This document shows positions 15,828 to 24,500 of a stretch of 32,978 bases of DNA, piece by piece. A program made the translations under genes and the position numbers. The notes below the pieces were generated by a model. It did not search any database and had not been told where the DNA came from. It saw only the letters and a list, made by a program, of their open reading frames with translations. This DNA comes from Paucilactobacillus suebicus DSM 5007 = KCTC 3549 (GTDB lineage Bacteria; Bacillota; Bacilli; Lactobacillales; Lactobacillaceae), in contig NZ_AZGF01000027.1 of the NCBI RefSeq assembly GCF_001434475.1, forward strand, positions 210-33,187, in the 5' to 3' direction. Each line of letters begins with the position of its first letter. The stretch's first letter is position 1.

Positions 15828-16589
15828 ATGAATAAAAATCTAGCAATTACTGCCGCCGTTGGTGCAGGCATTGTGGCCTGTAAATTTGCCCCAAGACCAA
15901 TGAAAGCCATGATTTTAGGAAATCGATCATTATTTGATGCTTCGCGAGAGACATTAAATCCTCAATCACCACTCTTTGGCAAAAAAATTGGTTTTTTAGG
16001 ATCTTCAATTACTTACGGAGCCGCTTCGCACGGTTCATCTTTTGTTGAGTACTTGCAGGCACGAGACGGCGTCATCCCCACTAAATCTGCTGTTAGTGGC
16101 ACTACTCTTGCTGGGCATGAGTCTCAAACGTATGTCAGCCGGTTGATTCATGATTTTGACACCAACGATCATTACGATCTGTTTGTTTGTCAGTTATCGA
16201 CAAACGATGAAAGGTTTGGCAAAGTGATGGGCGCCCACACTCCTGCAAGTCAAACTGGAAACTTTGACACAAATTCGACCCTTGGTGCCATTGAGTTTAT
16301 CTGCCAATATATTAACGAAAATTTTCATTGCCCAATTTTGTTCTACACTTGCGTTCGTAAAGCGGGCTCATCTTACGGTGATTTAGTAGCCAATTTGGAC
16401 GAATTACAGCTAAAATGGCACTTTGATATCTTGGATTTATGGTCAAACCCGGTCATAAAATCCCTTAATAAAAGCACTCCCTATGCGATGCTTGACGATG
16501 CTCACCCAACCAAATTGGGTTATCAAAAAATCTGGACACCTCTTTTTGAACAAGCCATTGAAAACATGATTGCACATCAAAAAGAGTAA
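15828..16589 (+). CDS. SGNH/GDSL-type hydrolase
   Basis: A 253-residue protein with the SGNH blocks: GFLGSSIT with the nucleophile Ser60 (GSS in place of GDS), a Gly in the SAVSGTTLAG region, STNDE with Asn126 as oxyanion residue, and LDDAHPT with Asp223 and His226 as the rest of the triad. The N-terminal 20 residues (ITAAVGAGIVACKFA) are hydrophobic and could be a membrane anchor or uncleaved signal. The family hydrolyses esters of lipids or acetylated sugars; the exact substrate cannot be told. The start is ATG 15828, with AAGAGG upstream; an in-frame TTG at 15819 is less likely. The gene stands alone. Confidence 0.88.
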   Translation: MNKNLAITAAVGAGIVACKFAPRPMKAMILGNRSLFDASRETLNPQSPLFGKKIGFLGSSITYGAASHGSSFVEYLQARDGVIPTKSAVSGTTLAGHESQTYVSRLIHDFDTNDHYDLFVCQLSTNDERFGKVMGAHTPASQTGNFDTNSTLGAIEFICQYINENFHCPILFYTCVRKAGSSYGDLVANLDELQLKWHFDILDLWSNPVIKSLNKSTPYAMLDDAHPTKLGYQKIWTPLFEQAIENMIAHQKE

Positions 16590-16666
16590 CTCGACAGATC
16601 ACTTGAATTTCACCCATTAAAACGTGTAAAGTATGTATCAATTATTAATGATGTGGAGATGAATAT

Positions 16667-16972
16667 ATGACAAAACCAATTGGCTTTCATTTTGATGGCG
16701 AGATCAAGCCCGAGCAAAGCAAACAGCAGGTTCAAAAAAATGATCAAATAAAAGGCCCTCAGCAAGCGTCAATCAACGATCAACTAATCAGCTACTTAAA
16801 GGCTGAAAACTCAAGTCCCGTTACTGAAACGTTTTCGATTTCAGAACACACACAGCAACGACTGGATAAACTAACCTCTTCTGATACAAAAATTTTAAAT
16901 AACAAATCGTTGTTAGTTAATTTCGCAATCGATCGTTTGTTGAATGATATTGAAGAAGAATCATTACATTAA
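16667..16972 (+). CDS. Small protein with a ribbon-helix-helix-like C-terminus
   Basis: A 101-residue protein. The first half is polar, Gln/Lys-rich and likely disordered. The second half, ETFSISEHTQQRLDKL then NKSLLVNFAIDRLLNDIE, has the strand-helix-helix pattern of ribbon-helix-helix DNA-binding proteins (CopG/MetJ fold), where the short strand would bind DNA as a dimer. GGAG precedes the ATG by about 9 bases. It follows the SGNH gene with a 77-base gap and ends at a long hairpin. Fold assignment is by eye; no toxin partner is adjacent, and the convergent gene is unrelated. Confidence 0.68.
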   Translation: MTKPIGFHFDGEIKPEQSKQQVQKNDQIKGPQQASINDQLISYLKAENSSPVTETFSISEHTQQRLDKLTSSDTKILNNKSLLVNFAIDRLLNDIEEESLH

Positions 16973-17069
16973 TAATTAAGATCTAACAAACGTAATTAGC
17001 GTCCCATAAACAGTGTCAAAATCATTGATTTAACAAGTCTAAATGTGCACCAAATAGCTATGTTTAGCT

Positions 17070-17130
17070 ATATAAGGCCCTCAATACCTAAAATCCAAAT
17101 TCAGGATTTTAGGTATTGAGGGCCTTATAT
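17070..17130. terminator. 27-bp perfect hairpin, probable bidirectional terminator
   Basis: ATATAAGGCCCTCAATACC and the following TAAAATCC (17070-17096) pair perfectly with 17104-17130 around a 7-base loop. It lies between the convergent ribbon-helix-helix-like gene and the acidic-tail protein gene. There is no long T-run, only TTATATT on each side. Confidence 0.8.
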
Positions 17131-17169
17131 TCTGGAAACAAACCATCTTTATTTCCGCTTTTATTTTAA

Positions 17170-17529
17170 CTATGCCGTTTCTTCAACATCTTGATTTTCA
17201 TCGTTAGTATTCACAACTTCTTTACCAGCAATCTGGTCCAACAACGTATCCATCTGATCAACATCGTCATCACAATCAAAAAGTGCACCGTGATAAATAT
17301 CTCGAATTGGATCCTTAATGTCGGCAAATTTTGTCTCGAATTTTCGAACCGTATATTCTCCACTTGGTTCAACTAAAAGAATGACGCACGACTTTGCTTC
17401 CTTTTTAGCATGCGTAAACGTAATAGGAAAAGCATACTCATCGTAACGAACACCATCATTTGCCGCAGCATGAGCCTTTCTAGCTGTCAAAACGTTTTGA
17501 ATGTTGGTAACAATCATATCACGTGTCAT
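17170..17529 (-). CDS. Unknown small protein with an acidic tail
   Basis: A 119-residue soluble protein of unknown function. Residues 1-85 look folded (alternating strands around EYAFPITFTHAKKEAKSCVILLVEPSGEY). Residues 85-119 are strongly acidic (DCDDDVDQMDTLLDQ, then NDENQDVEETA). No catalytic motif or membrane segment is visible. AAGGA lies about 11 bases before the ATG. It is the only gene of its transcript and ends at the long hairpin. Confidence 0.7.
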   Translation of the reverse strand: MTRDMIVTNIQNVLTARKAHAAANDGVRYDEYAFPITFTHAKKEAKSCVILLVEPSGEYTVRKFETKFADIKDPIRDIYHGALFDCDDDVDQMDTLLDQIAGKEVVNTNDENQDVEETA

Positions 17530-17744
17530 TTTCTATCAATTCCTTATTCTAAATTAATGTTTTCAACGACTATTAACGTAACATATAATTGCTAAACTCT
17601 TCAATGCCTATCAGAATAAATTACAGTTACAAATTCCTTAATAATTTTTCAATTAGATTTACAGAAACTTAGCCAAACAATCGCCAAAAAGCCACAAACT
17701 CGGTCTACTATTGAGCCATTCATAAATGAAAGAAGATAATGCAT

Positions 17745-17891
17745 ATGACAGTTATTCATAAATCACACTCATACAAACGCCCCATCTTCACATCACTGAT
17801 TGTCTCAGAAGTACTTCTTGTCAGTTGGCTAATCAAAAGACATCATGCTAAACACACCAAACAATTAGAAGCAAAATCAACGCAAGCATAA
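17745..17891 (+). CDS. 48-residue single-span membrane peptide
   Basis: The frame starts MTVIHKSHSYKRPIF, continues with a hydrophobic segment SLIVSEVLLVSWLI (about 17-30), and ends with a basic and polar tail RHHAKHTKQLEAKSTQA. This charge pattern is typical of small single-span membrane proteins. The ribosome binding site is weak (AGAAGATAATGCAT before the ATG). The MsrB promoter starts 4 bases after the stop codon, so it is probably a separate unit. No homologue is known to me; a chance frame remains possible. Confidence 0.5.
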   Translation: MTVIHKSHSYKRPIFTSLIVSEVLLVSWLIKRHHAKHTKQLEAKSTQA

Positions 17892-17894
17892 TTT

Positions 17895-17923
17895 TTTACA
17901 CCGTTCATACTCAATGCTATGAT
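17895..17923 (+). promoter_or_regulatory. Promoter of the msrB gene
   Basis: TTTACA (17895-17900) and TATGAT (17918-17923) are spaced by exactly 17 bases, about 40 bases upstream of the msrB start codon. Confidence 0.75.
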
Positions 17924-17965
17924 GAGTCAGCCTAGAAGATAATAACTACTAAGGAGCTGACCAAT

Positions 17966-18394
17966 ATGGCGGAATATGATGACTCAATAAAAAAGCTAAC
18001 ACCACTGCAACGCGAAGTAACCCAAAATGCAGCTACCGAGCGTCCTTTCAGTGGCGAGTATGATAATTTCTATGATCAAGGAATTTACGTCGACGTTGTC
18101 AGTGGCGAACCACTATTTTCCTCAACGGATAAATACGACGCGGGTTGTGGTTGGCCTTCCTTTACACACCCAATCAACAAACTCAAAGAAAATCGTGATG
18201 AAAGTTTTGGCATGCACAGAATTGAAGTCCGCAGTCCAAAATCACAATCTCACCTTGGTCATGTCTTTAGTGATGGGCCTCAAGATGATGGTGGACTTAG
18301 GTATTGTATTAACTCTGCCGCATTGAAATTTATCAAGTATGATGACTTGGACAAATCAGGTTATGGTGAGTACAAACAACTATTTAGCAAATAA
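17966..18394 (+). CDS. msrB: Peptide-methionine (R)-S-oxide reductase MsrB
   Basis: A 142-residue enzyme of standard length that repairs methionine-R-sulfoxide in proteins in the cytoplasm, with thioredoxin as reductant. Family motifs are all present: [18 protein letters not shown] with Cys61 as probable resolving cysteine, [11 protein letters not shown], and [10 protein letters not shown] with the catalytic Cys114. The paired CxxC zinc site of many MsrBs is absent, as in other lactobacillar forms. AAGGAG precedes the ATG by 8 bases. The gene has its own promoter and terminator and is not fused to or beside msrA. Confidence 0.96.
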   Translation: MAEYDDSIKKLTPLQREVTQNAATERPFSGEYDNFYDQGIYVDVVSGEPLFSSTDKYDAGCGWPSFTHPINKLKENRDESFGMHRIEVRSPKSQSHLGHVFSDGPQDDGGLRYCINSAALKFIKYDDLDKSGYGEYKQLFSK

Positions 18395-18395
18395 A

Positions 18396-18433
18396 AAAAA
18401 TCGAGAGGATGATGTGATCCTCCCGATTTTTTT
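18396..18433. terminator. Bidirectional rho-independent terminator
   Basis: AAAAATCG-A-GAGGAT (18396-18410) pairs with ATCCTC-C-CGATTTTT, with an A/C mismatch. T-runs are present on both strands. It serves both msrB and the convergent CmpB-type gene, whose stop lies 2 bases away. Confidence 0.92.
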
Positions 18434-18434
18434 G

Positions 18435-19256
18435 TTACTTATCACTCTTAGCCTTTTTTCCGCGTTCTTTAATTAGATCTGCCATCGTGGAAATGTCATT
18501 TGCTGAAGTCGCAGTATCTCTTAGTTTGACGTTAGGAAAACTTTTAAGTAATCTCCTTTGAACATAGTTTAAGTGGGGTAAGCGCCCTTGCTTATCGTGG
18601 GCACGATAATCTACCCATGAACGTTCGGCTTCAATTCTAGAACCTTCATCAGCAACTCTGGTTTTTAATTCAGCTTTCATTGATTCAACAGTTTCACCGA
18701 TCCGATTGGTGGCAGCACCAAATGCCATCGCGTTAGCAATAGTAAAGCCAAAGTCAAACATGATAATGGCAATTAATAAGATTCCGGCAAAGATTCCATA
18801 GTTGGTTGAAAAATGAACTACTATTTTGGAGATCACAGGATGAATAAATTTAATAATAATAACTACACCAAAGCCCCAAAATAGTGAAATTGGCAAGGCA
18901 ACTCGACCATTCAAATTTAACGGGATTTTACTGTAATCCCACCACCGTGCGTGAAATAATTTTTCCATGAGCCAACTCGTTACGTATTCAATCATCGTAA
19001 TTAAAATCGCACTCATGACAAACAGCATAGCAATATTTTTTTCAAAAGGTTCTACAACCGCCAGTACTGCCATCATACTGAACCCATATACTGGAACAAC
19101 CGGACCAATCAAGAAACCAGAGTTGGTCCATTTTCGTTTACGAACACTGACATAGCTACTTTCCCATAACCAGCCAACAACGGAATATGCAAAAAAATAC
19201 AGTACCCAGACAGCAAACTCCTCTTCCAGATTGATAATTTCAATTTGGTGTGCCAT
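18435..19256 (-). CDS. CmpB-type putative ABC-transporter membrane protein (PF06541 family)
   Basis: A 273-residue membrane protein. The N-terminal 190 residues hold about 5-6 membrane segments and the family motif block VVGWLWESSYVSVRKRKWTN followed by SGFLIGPVVPVYG, then the WWDYS block (ARWWDYSKIPLNLNGRVAL). Residues 195-273 form a charged cytoplasmic tail with a helix (ETVESMKAELKTRVADEG). This family is widespread in Firmicutes under the name putative ABC-transporter type; no ATPase is encoded nearby and its role is unproven. GGAGGA precedes the ATG. It follows the metallophosphatase gene by 16 bases on the same strand, so the two are co-transcribed. Confidence 0.85.
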   Translation of the reverse strand: MAHQIEIINLEEEFAVWVLYFFAYSVVGWLWESSYVSVRKRKWTNSGFLIGPVVPVYGFSMMAVLAVVEPFEKNIAMLFVMSAILITMIEYVTSWLMEKLFHARWWDYSKIPLNLNGRVALPISLFWGFGVVIIIKFIHPVISKIVVHFSTNYGIFAGILLIAIIMFDFGFTIANAMAFGAATNRIGETVESMKAELKTRVADEGSRIEAERSWVDYRAHDKQGRLPHLNYVQRRLLKSFPNVKLRDTATSANDISTMADLIKERGKKAKSDK

Positions 19257-19272
19257 TAAAAATCTCCTCCAG

Positions 19273-20064
19273 TTAAACGTTCATTGGCTCATGATTAACA
19301 ATAAATCGCTTTTGTACGACGTTTCCAACTTCATCAAGTGTCAGTGCGAAAATTCCACCATTTTCAGCTCCAGATCTACTACCGGCATCAATTAAGTAGC
19401 GAGGAACATCATTCTTATCTGCCTGCATCTTAATAAAACCAATGCCATTTAAAAATTGAACTGGTGTATGCCCTGAAACAATTACTTTTCCCAAATCATT
19501 GTGATGCCAGTTATCACTAGAAGCCTCACCATCAAAGAAATAATCGTTACGAATCCACAACAAATCATTCTTTGCTTGTTGCCCTAGTCCTTTACCCCAA
19601 CGAACTCCAGCATGAACAGCAAATAATTGATTTGCTTCCCAAACAATGGGAAGTTGAGCTAAAAATTTGGTGTAAATACCGAGTTGCTGATCGTTCAGCG
19701 CATTGGCAACACCAGCCAGATTAGTCGAATGAATACCTAGGTTACGCCACGTTAGAACTCCACCATTTAACTTCCAAGTTTGATATTCAATCTCATCAAA
19801 ATTGGCTGTCTGCACCCAAAAGTTGTCATGATTGCCAAGTAAGGCAACATCACCGCACTGATTCACTCGATCCATAATGATATCAAGAACTCTCAATGGT
19901 TCAAGTAGCATTGGTATCGTATTCCCATCCACGTAGCGTTCGCTAACTCCATCAATGTAATCACCCAAAAACACAATTTTTGACGACTGAATCGTATCGT
20001 CGTCAAGCACGGCAACCAAATCGTCAGCAGCCGAGTGAACATCCCCAATAAACGTATAATTCAT
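19273..20064 (-). CDS. Calcineurin-like metallophosphatase (PPP type)
   Basis: A 263-residue soluble enzyme with the complete metal-binding set of metallophosphatases: GDVH (Asp8, His10), GDYIDG (Asp35), GNHD (Asn78, His79), VHAG (His151) and SGHTP (His199). The motif order and spacing match the serine/threonine phosphatase and symmetric dinucleoside tetraphosphatase (PrpE/ApaH-like) branch. It may hydrolyse phosphoproteins or Ap4A-like nucleotides; sequence alone does not decide. The ATG at 20064 follows GGGAGTG by 7 bases. It is the first gene of a two-gene unit with the CmpB-type membrane protein. Confidence 0.9.
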   Translation of the reverse strand: MNYTFIGDVHSAADDLVAVLDDDTIQSSKIVFLGDYIDGVSERYVDGNTIPMLLEPLRVLDIIMDRVNQCGDVALLGNHDNFWVQTANFDEIEYQTWKLNGGVLTWRNLGIHSTNLAGVANALNDQQLGIYTKFLAQLPIVWEANQLFAVHAGVRWGKGLGQQAKNDLLWIRNDYFFDGEASSDNWHHNDLGKVIVSGHTPVQFLNGIGFIKMQADKNDVPRYLIDAGSRSGAENGGIFALTLDEVGNVVQKRFIVNHEPMNV

Positions 20065-20199
20065 CAATTACACTCCCAAACATCAAAATCAAGATCGATT
20101 TCGAAGTATTGTAATTCATCACTGCTAGTATATATTAGTGAACGCAGATGGAAAAGACAATTAGCGTGTTTTTAGCGTATTTTGACTGTTTAACACACG

Positions 20200-20240
20200 A
20201 AAACAAGATATGAACTGACGCTGATCAATTCACATCTTGT
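20200..20240 (-). terminator. Terminator after lacM
   Basis: On the minus strand CAAGATGTGAA (20239-20229) pairs with TTCATATCTTG (20214-20204), with one G-U pair, followed by TTTTCG. The T-run is short. A tandem TTAGCGTGTTTT / TTAGCGTATTTT lies just beyond at 20161-20183. Confidence 0.7.
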
Positions 20241-20310
20241 CATTAAATAATCCCAAAAGTGCCAATTTCTTCTAATGTTAACAATTTCTTTGAGATTTCC
20301 AGCAAGCTAC

Positions 20311-21273
20311 CTAGCTCTGTGCATTCAAGACAATTGAAAATTCGATATCCTCTCCAGCTGAGATATGATAAGGCGGTTCAACATCTGCACCCCAGCTATC
20401 AATACCGCCGACGCCCCTAATTGCTCCCATAACAGATAAGACTGTTCGTCGTGGCACTGGTAATTCTTCTTGATGTGTCGCTGATTCCAATTCTTCTGAC
20501 GTGTAAGGTAAGCAGCTAAATGCGAATGGTTGCGCACTCTGGTGAATCTTCAATGAAAATTCATTATCATCAGTATCAGCATTATTTAAAGTTGTTTGTC
20601 TGTTAACCAATAGACTCTCAGTGTTCATATGAACGCCACAATCCTGTGGAATCAAATATTTCGTGACGGGTAGGCCATCAACATGAAACTGGCCTTGTTG
20701 TGCACCTGCCATCCGATCTGGATAGGTTTCACCAGATAATCCACAATAATCAAAGCTGGTCGCCACAGTTGGCATAACCATCCTAATACCAAATACTGGC
20801 AGTTCTGGCAATTGGTCATTGCCGTGATAATACGCCGTTAATTTAATTTCGCCATCATGCTCCACGTGATAATTCATATCAACCGTTGTCTGTGGACTGG
20901 TGGCTGTAACGAATGTAAAACAGATATCAACGTCATTGCTAACCTCATCACTTGTATATTGATTATTCACAGGAGCAACCGGTAATTCAATTGGGTGGCC
21001 GTTCACAGCTACTTTAATTTTTTGGCATGTTGAAAACATGTCAGCACTGTACCACACAGCAGATTTTTCTGAAAAATGGTTACCACGATCGTTGTCGGTA
21101 GTTGCACGCCAAAATAATGGCCGTGGTGTTCGATAAACCCACTCCTTACCATCAATTAGCATTGATTCAAGACCACCAGCTTCATAGCTGAATATATAAC
21201 GATAATTTAATCCATTTAGACCAAGTGTGCCGTCGCCATAGACGACATGCATCTGTTCTTTAATATTGTCCAT
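20311..21273 (-). CDS. lacM: Beta-galactosidase small subunit LacM
   Basis: A 320-residue protein matching the small subunit of the heterodimeric GH2 beta-galactosidases of lactobacilli. It corresponds to the C-terminal fifth-domain region of LacZ-type enzymes. Diagnostic blocks are [20 protein letters not shown] near the N-terminus, [15 protein letters not shown], and the C-terminal [19 protein letters not shown]. The conserved Trp in the SWGAD segment belongs to the part that completes the active site of LacL. It starts inside the 3' end of lacL, with a 14-base overlap, the usual arrangement, which couples translation and keeps the subunits near 1:1. The protein is cytoplasmic. Confidence 0.95.
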   Translation of the reverse strand: MDNIKEQMHVVYGDGTLGLNGLNYRYIFSYEAGGLESMLIDGKEWVYRTPRPLFWRATTDNDRGNHFSEKSAVWYSADMFSTCQKIKVAVNGHPIELPVAPVNNQYTSDEVSNDVDICFTFVTATSPQTTVDMNYHVEHDGEIKLTAYYHGNDQLPELPVFGIRMVMPTVATSFDYCGLSGETYPDRMAGAQQGQFHVDGLPVTKYLIPQDCGVHMNTESLLVNRQTTLNNADTDDNEFSLKIHQSAQPFAFSCLPYTSEELESATHQEELPVPRRTVLSVMGAIRGVGGIDSWGADVEPPYHISAGEDIEFSIVLNAQS

Positions 21274-23149
21274 AGAAATATTTCACCTCTTGTGCAGCCG
21301 GTTTTAATGTTCGATCAGCAAATAGTAGTCCATCACCAGAAAATGAGTAATCAGAGTGACGATCATCGAAATCACCACCGTAGCGTAATACTGGTTTACC
21401 GGTAACTTCATCTTTAACTAACAGTGCCTGATCGATAAAGTCCCAAATGAACCCACCCTGATAACTCTCGAAATCGTGAATTAAATCATCATATTCCTTC
21501 ATTCCGCCGACAGAATTGCCCATGCTATGCATATATTCACAGTTTAAGTAAGGCTTATCCGGATGATTGGTCAGATACTGCCGAATAGCTGCTGGCGAAG
21601 CATACATTCTGCTTTCAACATCAGAAATTCGGGACCGATACTCTGGCGTATACACAACTCCCTCATAATGTGTGAGACGAGAATCATCCATATCGTGGTA
21701 GTACTGATCCATGGCGGCAATATCATCCCCTGCATAAGATTCATTTCCTAGTGACCAAAATAAAATTGACGGGTGATTTTTCAACAACTCGTAGTTACTA
21801 CGAGCACGATCCACCACTGCTTCTCGCCACTGTGGCAATGACCCTGGCACATTGTATGAGGGCTCGACTGCTCCCATTTTTTGCCAACTACCATGACTTT
21901 CCAAATTATTTTCTGCCATTACATAAATACCGAGTGTATCGCAAAGATGGTACCATTCAATTTGATCCGGATAGTGACACGTTCGCACCGCATTAATATT
22001 TAACTTGTCAAAAGTATCGAGATCGTCCAACATATTTTGTTTTGTGATGCATCGACCAGTTTTGTCATTCCACTCATGACGATTAACTCCAGAAATTATT
22101 AGCCGTTGATGATTTAGCAAAATAACATTGTTTTTAATTTCCATCTTTCGAAAGCCAAACTGATATGGAATTAACTCTAAAAGATTACCGTTCTCGTCAA
22201 AAACGGACAGCGTTAACCGATATAGGTAAGGATTGTTATGAGACCAAAGATGAACATTGGTGATTCTTAAATCGGAAAATTCGATGTGAGTGTCTAAGTC
22301 ACTAGTTTCATCAAATAATAGTTTACCGTTGGCATCGGCCACTGCTAATTTTACGTTGCCTCCGATAATTGCGGCACTGGCAGTTAATTTAATACCAATA
22401 TTTAACCTACCAACCGTCAAATTTTCTTCGGTCGTCGGCTTAATGTCTAAATCGTAAATGTGAAATTTGGGTTGAGTTATTAAGCTGACGTCTCTGAAAA
22501 TACCAAAAAATCTGAAGAAATCCTGGTCTTCAATGTATGAAGCTGAAGAACGTTTAAACACTTCGACCGCCAACTTATTGCCATGAGGCTTCAAGTAATC
22601 AGTTATATCAAACTCTGACGGCGTAAAGCTATCCTCAGAGTATCCAATAAATGTTCCGTTAATCCACACATACATCGCCTTATCAACACCTTCAAAGCGT
22701 AAAATACACTTTTCATTATTCTCGCGATGAGGTGAATCAAATTGAGTTAAGTACTGCCCAACAGAATTATCGTCATCTTCACTGAAAGGTGCCTGTTGCT
22801 TAACATCATCTTTTAGTGATCCAACTGGGCGTCGATAAGTTTTACCCTCCCATGGATACAACGTATTAATGTACTGAATTTGATCAAATCCAGCTAATTC
22901 AATATGGCCAGGCACGTTAATTTGTTCAAAGGAAGCGCTATCAAAATCTGACTCAAAAAAATGCCGATTACGAGATTGAGGATCTTTAGCAAAATTAAAC
23001 TGCCACTGGCCATTCAGACTAGTCACGAAACTACTTTGTTTATTTCCAATCTCTTTTTGATTCAAAAAATGCTGATGATCACTGTGTGCTGCTAATTGGC
23101 CAACTCTAAAAATAGTCGGATCATCTAGCCAGCTTAATAATGGTTTCAT
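21260..23149 (-). CDS. lacL: Beta-galactosidase large subunit LacL
   Basis: A 629-residue GH2 subunit that hydrolyses lactose to galactose and glucose in the cytoplasm, as a dimer with LacM. The domain order is an N-terminal sugar-binding beta-sandwich (about 45-230), an immunoglobulin-like domain (about 230-335), and the TIM barrel (about 335-629). The catalytic acid/base is Glu470 in WSLGNE and the nucleophile is Glu538 in [11 protein letters not shown]. The segment [13 protein letters not shown] is also typical. GGAGG lies 6 bases before the ATG. No lactose permease, galactose gene or LacI-type regulator is in the window, so lacLM stands alone here. Confidence 0.96.
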   Translation of the reverse strand: MKPLLSWLDDPTIFRVGQLAAHSDHQHFLNQKEIGNKQSSFVTSLNGQWQFNFAKDPQSRNRHFFESDFDSASFEQINVPGHIELAGFDQIQYINTLYPWEGKTYRRPVGSLKDDVKQQAPFSEDDDNSVGQYLTQFDSPHRENNEKCILRFEGVDKAMYVWINGTFIGYSEDSFTPSEFDITDYLKPHGNKLAVEVFKRSSASYIEDQDFFRFFGIFRDVSLITQPKFHIYDLDIKPTTEENLTVGRLNIGIKLTASAAIIGGNVKLAVADANGKLLFDETSDLDTHIEFSDLRITNVHLWSHNNPYLYRLTLSVFDENGNLLELIPYQFGFRKMEIKNNVILLNHQRLIISGVNRHEWNDKTGRCITKQNMLDDLDTFDKLNINAVRTCHYPDQIEWYHLCDTLGIYVMAENNLESHGSWQKMGAVEPSYNVPGSLPQWREAVVDRARSNYELLKNHPSILFWSLGNESYAGDDIAAMDQYYHDMDDSRLTHYEGVVYTPEYRSRISDVESRMYASPAAIRQYLTNHPDKPYLNCEYMHSMGNSVGGMKEYDDLIHDFESYQGGFIWDFIDQALLVKDEVTGKPVLRYGGDFDDRHSDYSFSGDGLLFADRTLKPAAQEVKYFYGQY

Positions 23150-23188
23150 TGTTAACCTCCAATTATAATTTGTTATGTTATTGTGTTC

Positions 23189-23217
23189 ATTTCATAACTA
23201 ATGTCTTTGTTTGTCAA
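23189..23217 (-). promoter_or_regulatory. Probable lacLM promoter
   Basis: On the minus strand TTGACA (23217-23212) is a perfect -35 box. A -10 box is less clear: TGAAAT at 23194-23189 gives a 17-base spacer. Further upstream, ATTAACCGTTTCCA (23284-23297, plus strand) fits cre with three mismatches and is at best a weak site. Confidence 0.45.
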
Positions 23218-23407
23218 GTTGCATCAAGGATCTAAACACTAACCGGTTGAAATTTCATTTTTGCAAAGTTAATTGAATGTTAATTAACCGTTTCCATTAC
23301 TAATAAATCAGTGTTTACTTCAAATTTGTTGTTTAAAACAATTAACTATTGTGCAATAATATAAGTGATCCCGTATTTACACCATGTATATTTTGGAGGA
23401 AACAGTC

Positions 23408-23554
23408 ATGCAACTACCACAGAAAAAAGCTTGGCACCATAGTTCCGAATTTACAGGTCTTACAATCAAACAATTAACGGTTAAACAATCATTAGTTCGC
23501 GGTCTCGTTGCTTTCATTATTGGCTCACTAATTATTGCATTTAAAAAAGAATAA
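23408..23554 (+). CDS. 48-residue single-span membrane peptide
   Basis: The frame begins MQLPQKKAWHHSSEF, has a polar helix KQLTVKQSLVRG, then a hydrophobic segment LVAFIIGSLIIAF (about 34-46) and ends KKE. The ribosome binding site TGGAGGAAACAGTC is excellent, which makes translation likely. It is divergent from lacL and followed by a long bidirectional hairpin. C-terminal single-span topology (soluble part first, anchor last) differs from the peptide at 17745. The function is unknown; a secreted toxin role is not supported by anything visible. Confidence 0.75.
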   Translation: MQLPQKKAWHHSSEFTGLTIKQLTVKQSLVRGLVAFIIGSLIIAFKKE

Positions 23555-23596
23555 GATTAATAAAACGCAAGTATAAAGACGTTTTACTCCCAGTAA

Positions 23597-23653
23597 CAAA
23601 AGGCTTTCAAGACTAAAATTTTGAATTTAAATTTTAGTCTTGGAGGCCTTTTG
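23597..23653. terminator. 25-bp hairpin with A- and T-runs, bidirectional terminator
   Basis: CAAAAGGC-TTT-CAAGACTAAAATTT (23597-23621) pairs with AAATTTTAGTCTTG-GAGGCCTTTTG (23629-23653), complete apart from G-U pairs. It ends the small membrane-peptide gene on the plus strand. Confidence 0.85.
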
Positions 23654-23725
23654 TTGTACGTTTTGACTTGATAAATTAAAACAGTAAATAATTTTGTCAA
23701 AGCTATTTTCTAATCTTAGACACAC

Positions 23726-23797
23726 AAAAAGGGATGCCAATAATCAGCAGGTGGCATCCCCACAGAAGTGATATTAATATCACAGGAGGTCATTATA
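23726..23797 (-). ncRNA. Possible mini-RNA with a CCUCCU end and terminator
   Basis: On the minus strand a perfect TATAAT (23797-23792) is followed by CCTCCTGTG, the perfect 16-bp palindrome GTGATATTAATATCAC (23768-23783), then GGGATGCCA paired perfectly with TGGCATCCC (23760-23731) and TTTTTG. This is a compact promoter-hairpin-terminator arrangement of about 60 bases. The -35 region is poor (TGTAAT). The complement carries AGGAGGT without a nearby gene, so it may also be the remnant of a type I toxin-antitoxin locus. The remainder of 23555-23868 holds no gene. Confidence 0.4.
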
Positions 23798-23868
23798 CAC
23801 TTTGAAATGTCAATATTACAGTATTTTTTAAACAATTATGCTTTTTTAGGCTACTAAATAATTTGTAA

Positions 23869-24435
23869 CTAATTTATTCCATTACCTTTAAACGTCTGAA
23901 CCACCATTTTTCTGACCAAATTAACCGCGTCTTGATTGCCGCGATTATGATCTAATGACCAGATCAAGTAATCAAGAACAATGTCAGTATTAACCTTAAT
24001 CAAGTAATCCTTTGGCACATCCTCAACTATATTTACCTGGTCAAGTCCATGACTCCACAAGCCGATCAGAATATTCTGCCAATTCCTGAATAAATCCATC
24101 TGATCCTCATGAATATTGAGCAACACATTAATTGCTTCACGATCTTCAAGTAGTGGGTTGGTAATCTGGCTAATAGCAAATCGCTGATCATCACTAAAAA
24201 CAACCTGATTAAATTTTTCACTGGCTAGTACTTTAAATTCTTGCGTATAGCGATCTACAAGCCGATTCAGTAAGTCGTACTTGTCATCATAATGATCATA
24301 AAAAGTTGACCTACTAGTCAACGACCTCTCACAAATATCATTGACCGTAATTTGACGAAATGACTTTTTCGTCAATAAAGTCAGTAACGCCTGCTCAATA
24401 TCACGCCTAGTTTTAATTTTTCGCTTATCTAACAT
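23869..24435 (-). CDS. TetR/AcrR-family transcriptional repressor
   Basis: A 188-residue protein. The N-terminal 50 residues form the TetR helix-turn-helix: ALLTLLTKKSFRQITVNDIC then RSLTSRSTFYDHYDDKYDLL. The rest is a helical ligand-binding and dimerisation domain without recognisable ligand residues. It is divergently transcribed from the YhgE/Pip-type gene, with operator-like palindromes between, so it most likely represses that gene and itself. GGTGG lies about 9 bases before the ATG. Confidence 0.92.
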   Translation of the reverse strand: MLDKRKIKTRRDIEQALLTLLTKKSFRQITVNDICERSLTSRSTFYDHYDDKYDLLNRLVDRYTQEFKVLASEKFNQVVFSDDQRFAISQITNPLLEDREAINVLLNIHEDQMDLFRNWQNILIGLWSHGLDQVNIVEDVPKDYLIKVNTDIVLDYLIWSLDHNRGNQDAVNLVRKMVVQTFKGNGIN

Positions 24436-24457
24436 AAAATCAATGCCACCAATTCTA

Positions 24458-24500
24458 TTCGTTTTCCTACAATTATAAACATAATGTTCGAAAACGAACA
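24458..24500. promoter_or_regulatory. Probable TetR operators between the divergent genes
   Basis: TGTTCG-AAAA-CGAACA (24485-24500) is a perfect inverted repeat. A second, degraded copy TTCGTTTTCCTAC lies at 24458-24470 (compare TTCGTTTTCGAAC). Both sit next to the TetR start and upstream of a TATAAT at about 24541-24546 that could serve the plus-strand gene. Confidence 0.7.

Noticed and set aside
16667-17529. Toxin-antitoxin pair formed by the ribbon-helix-helix-like protein and the acidic-tail protein
   Set aside because: The genes are convergent with a strong hairpin between them; toxin-antitoxin genes are co-oriented and overlapping or adjacent.
20161-20183. Tandem TTAGCGTGTTTT / TTAGCGTATTTT
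   Set aside because: Only two short units, no link to a gene start; most likely chance.
23284-23297. cre site for lacLM
   Set aside because: ATTAACCGTTTCCA differs from the consensus at three fixed positions, too weak to call.
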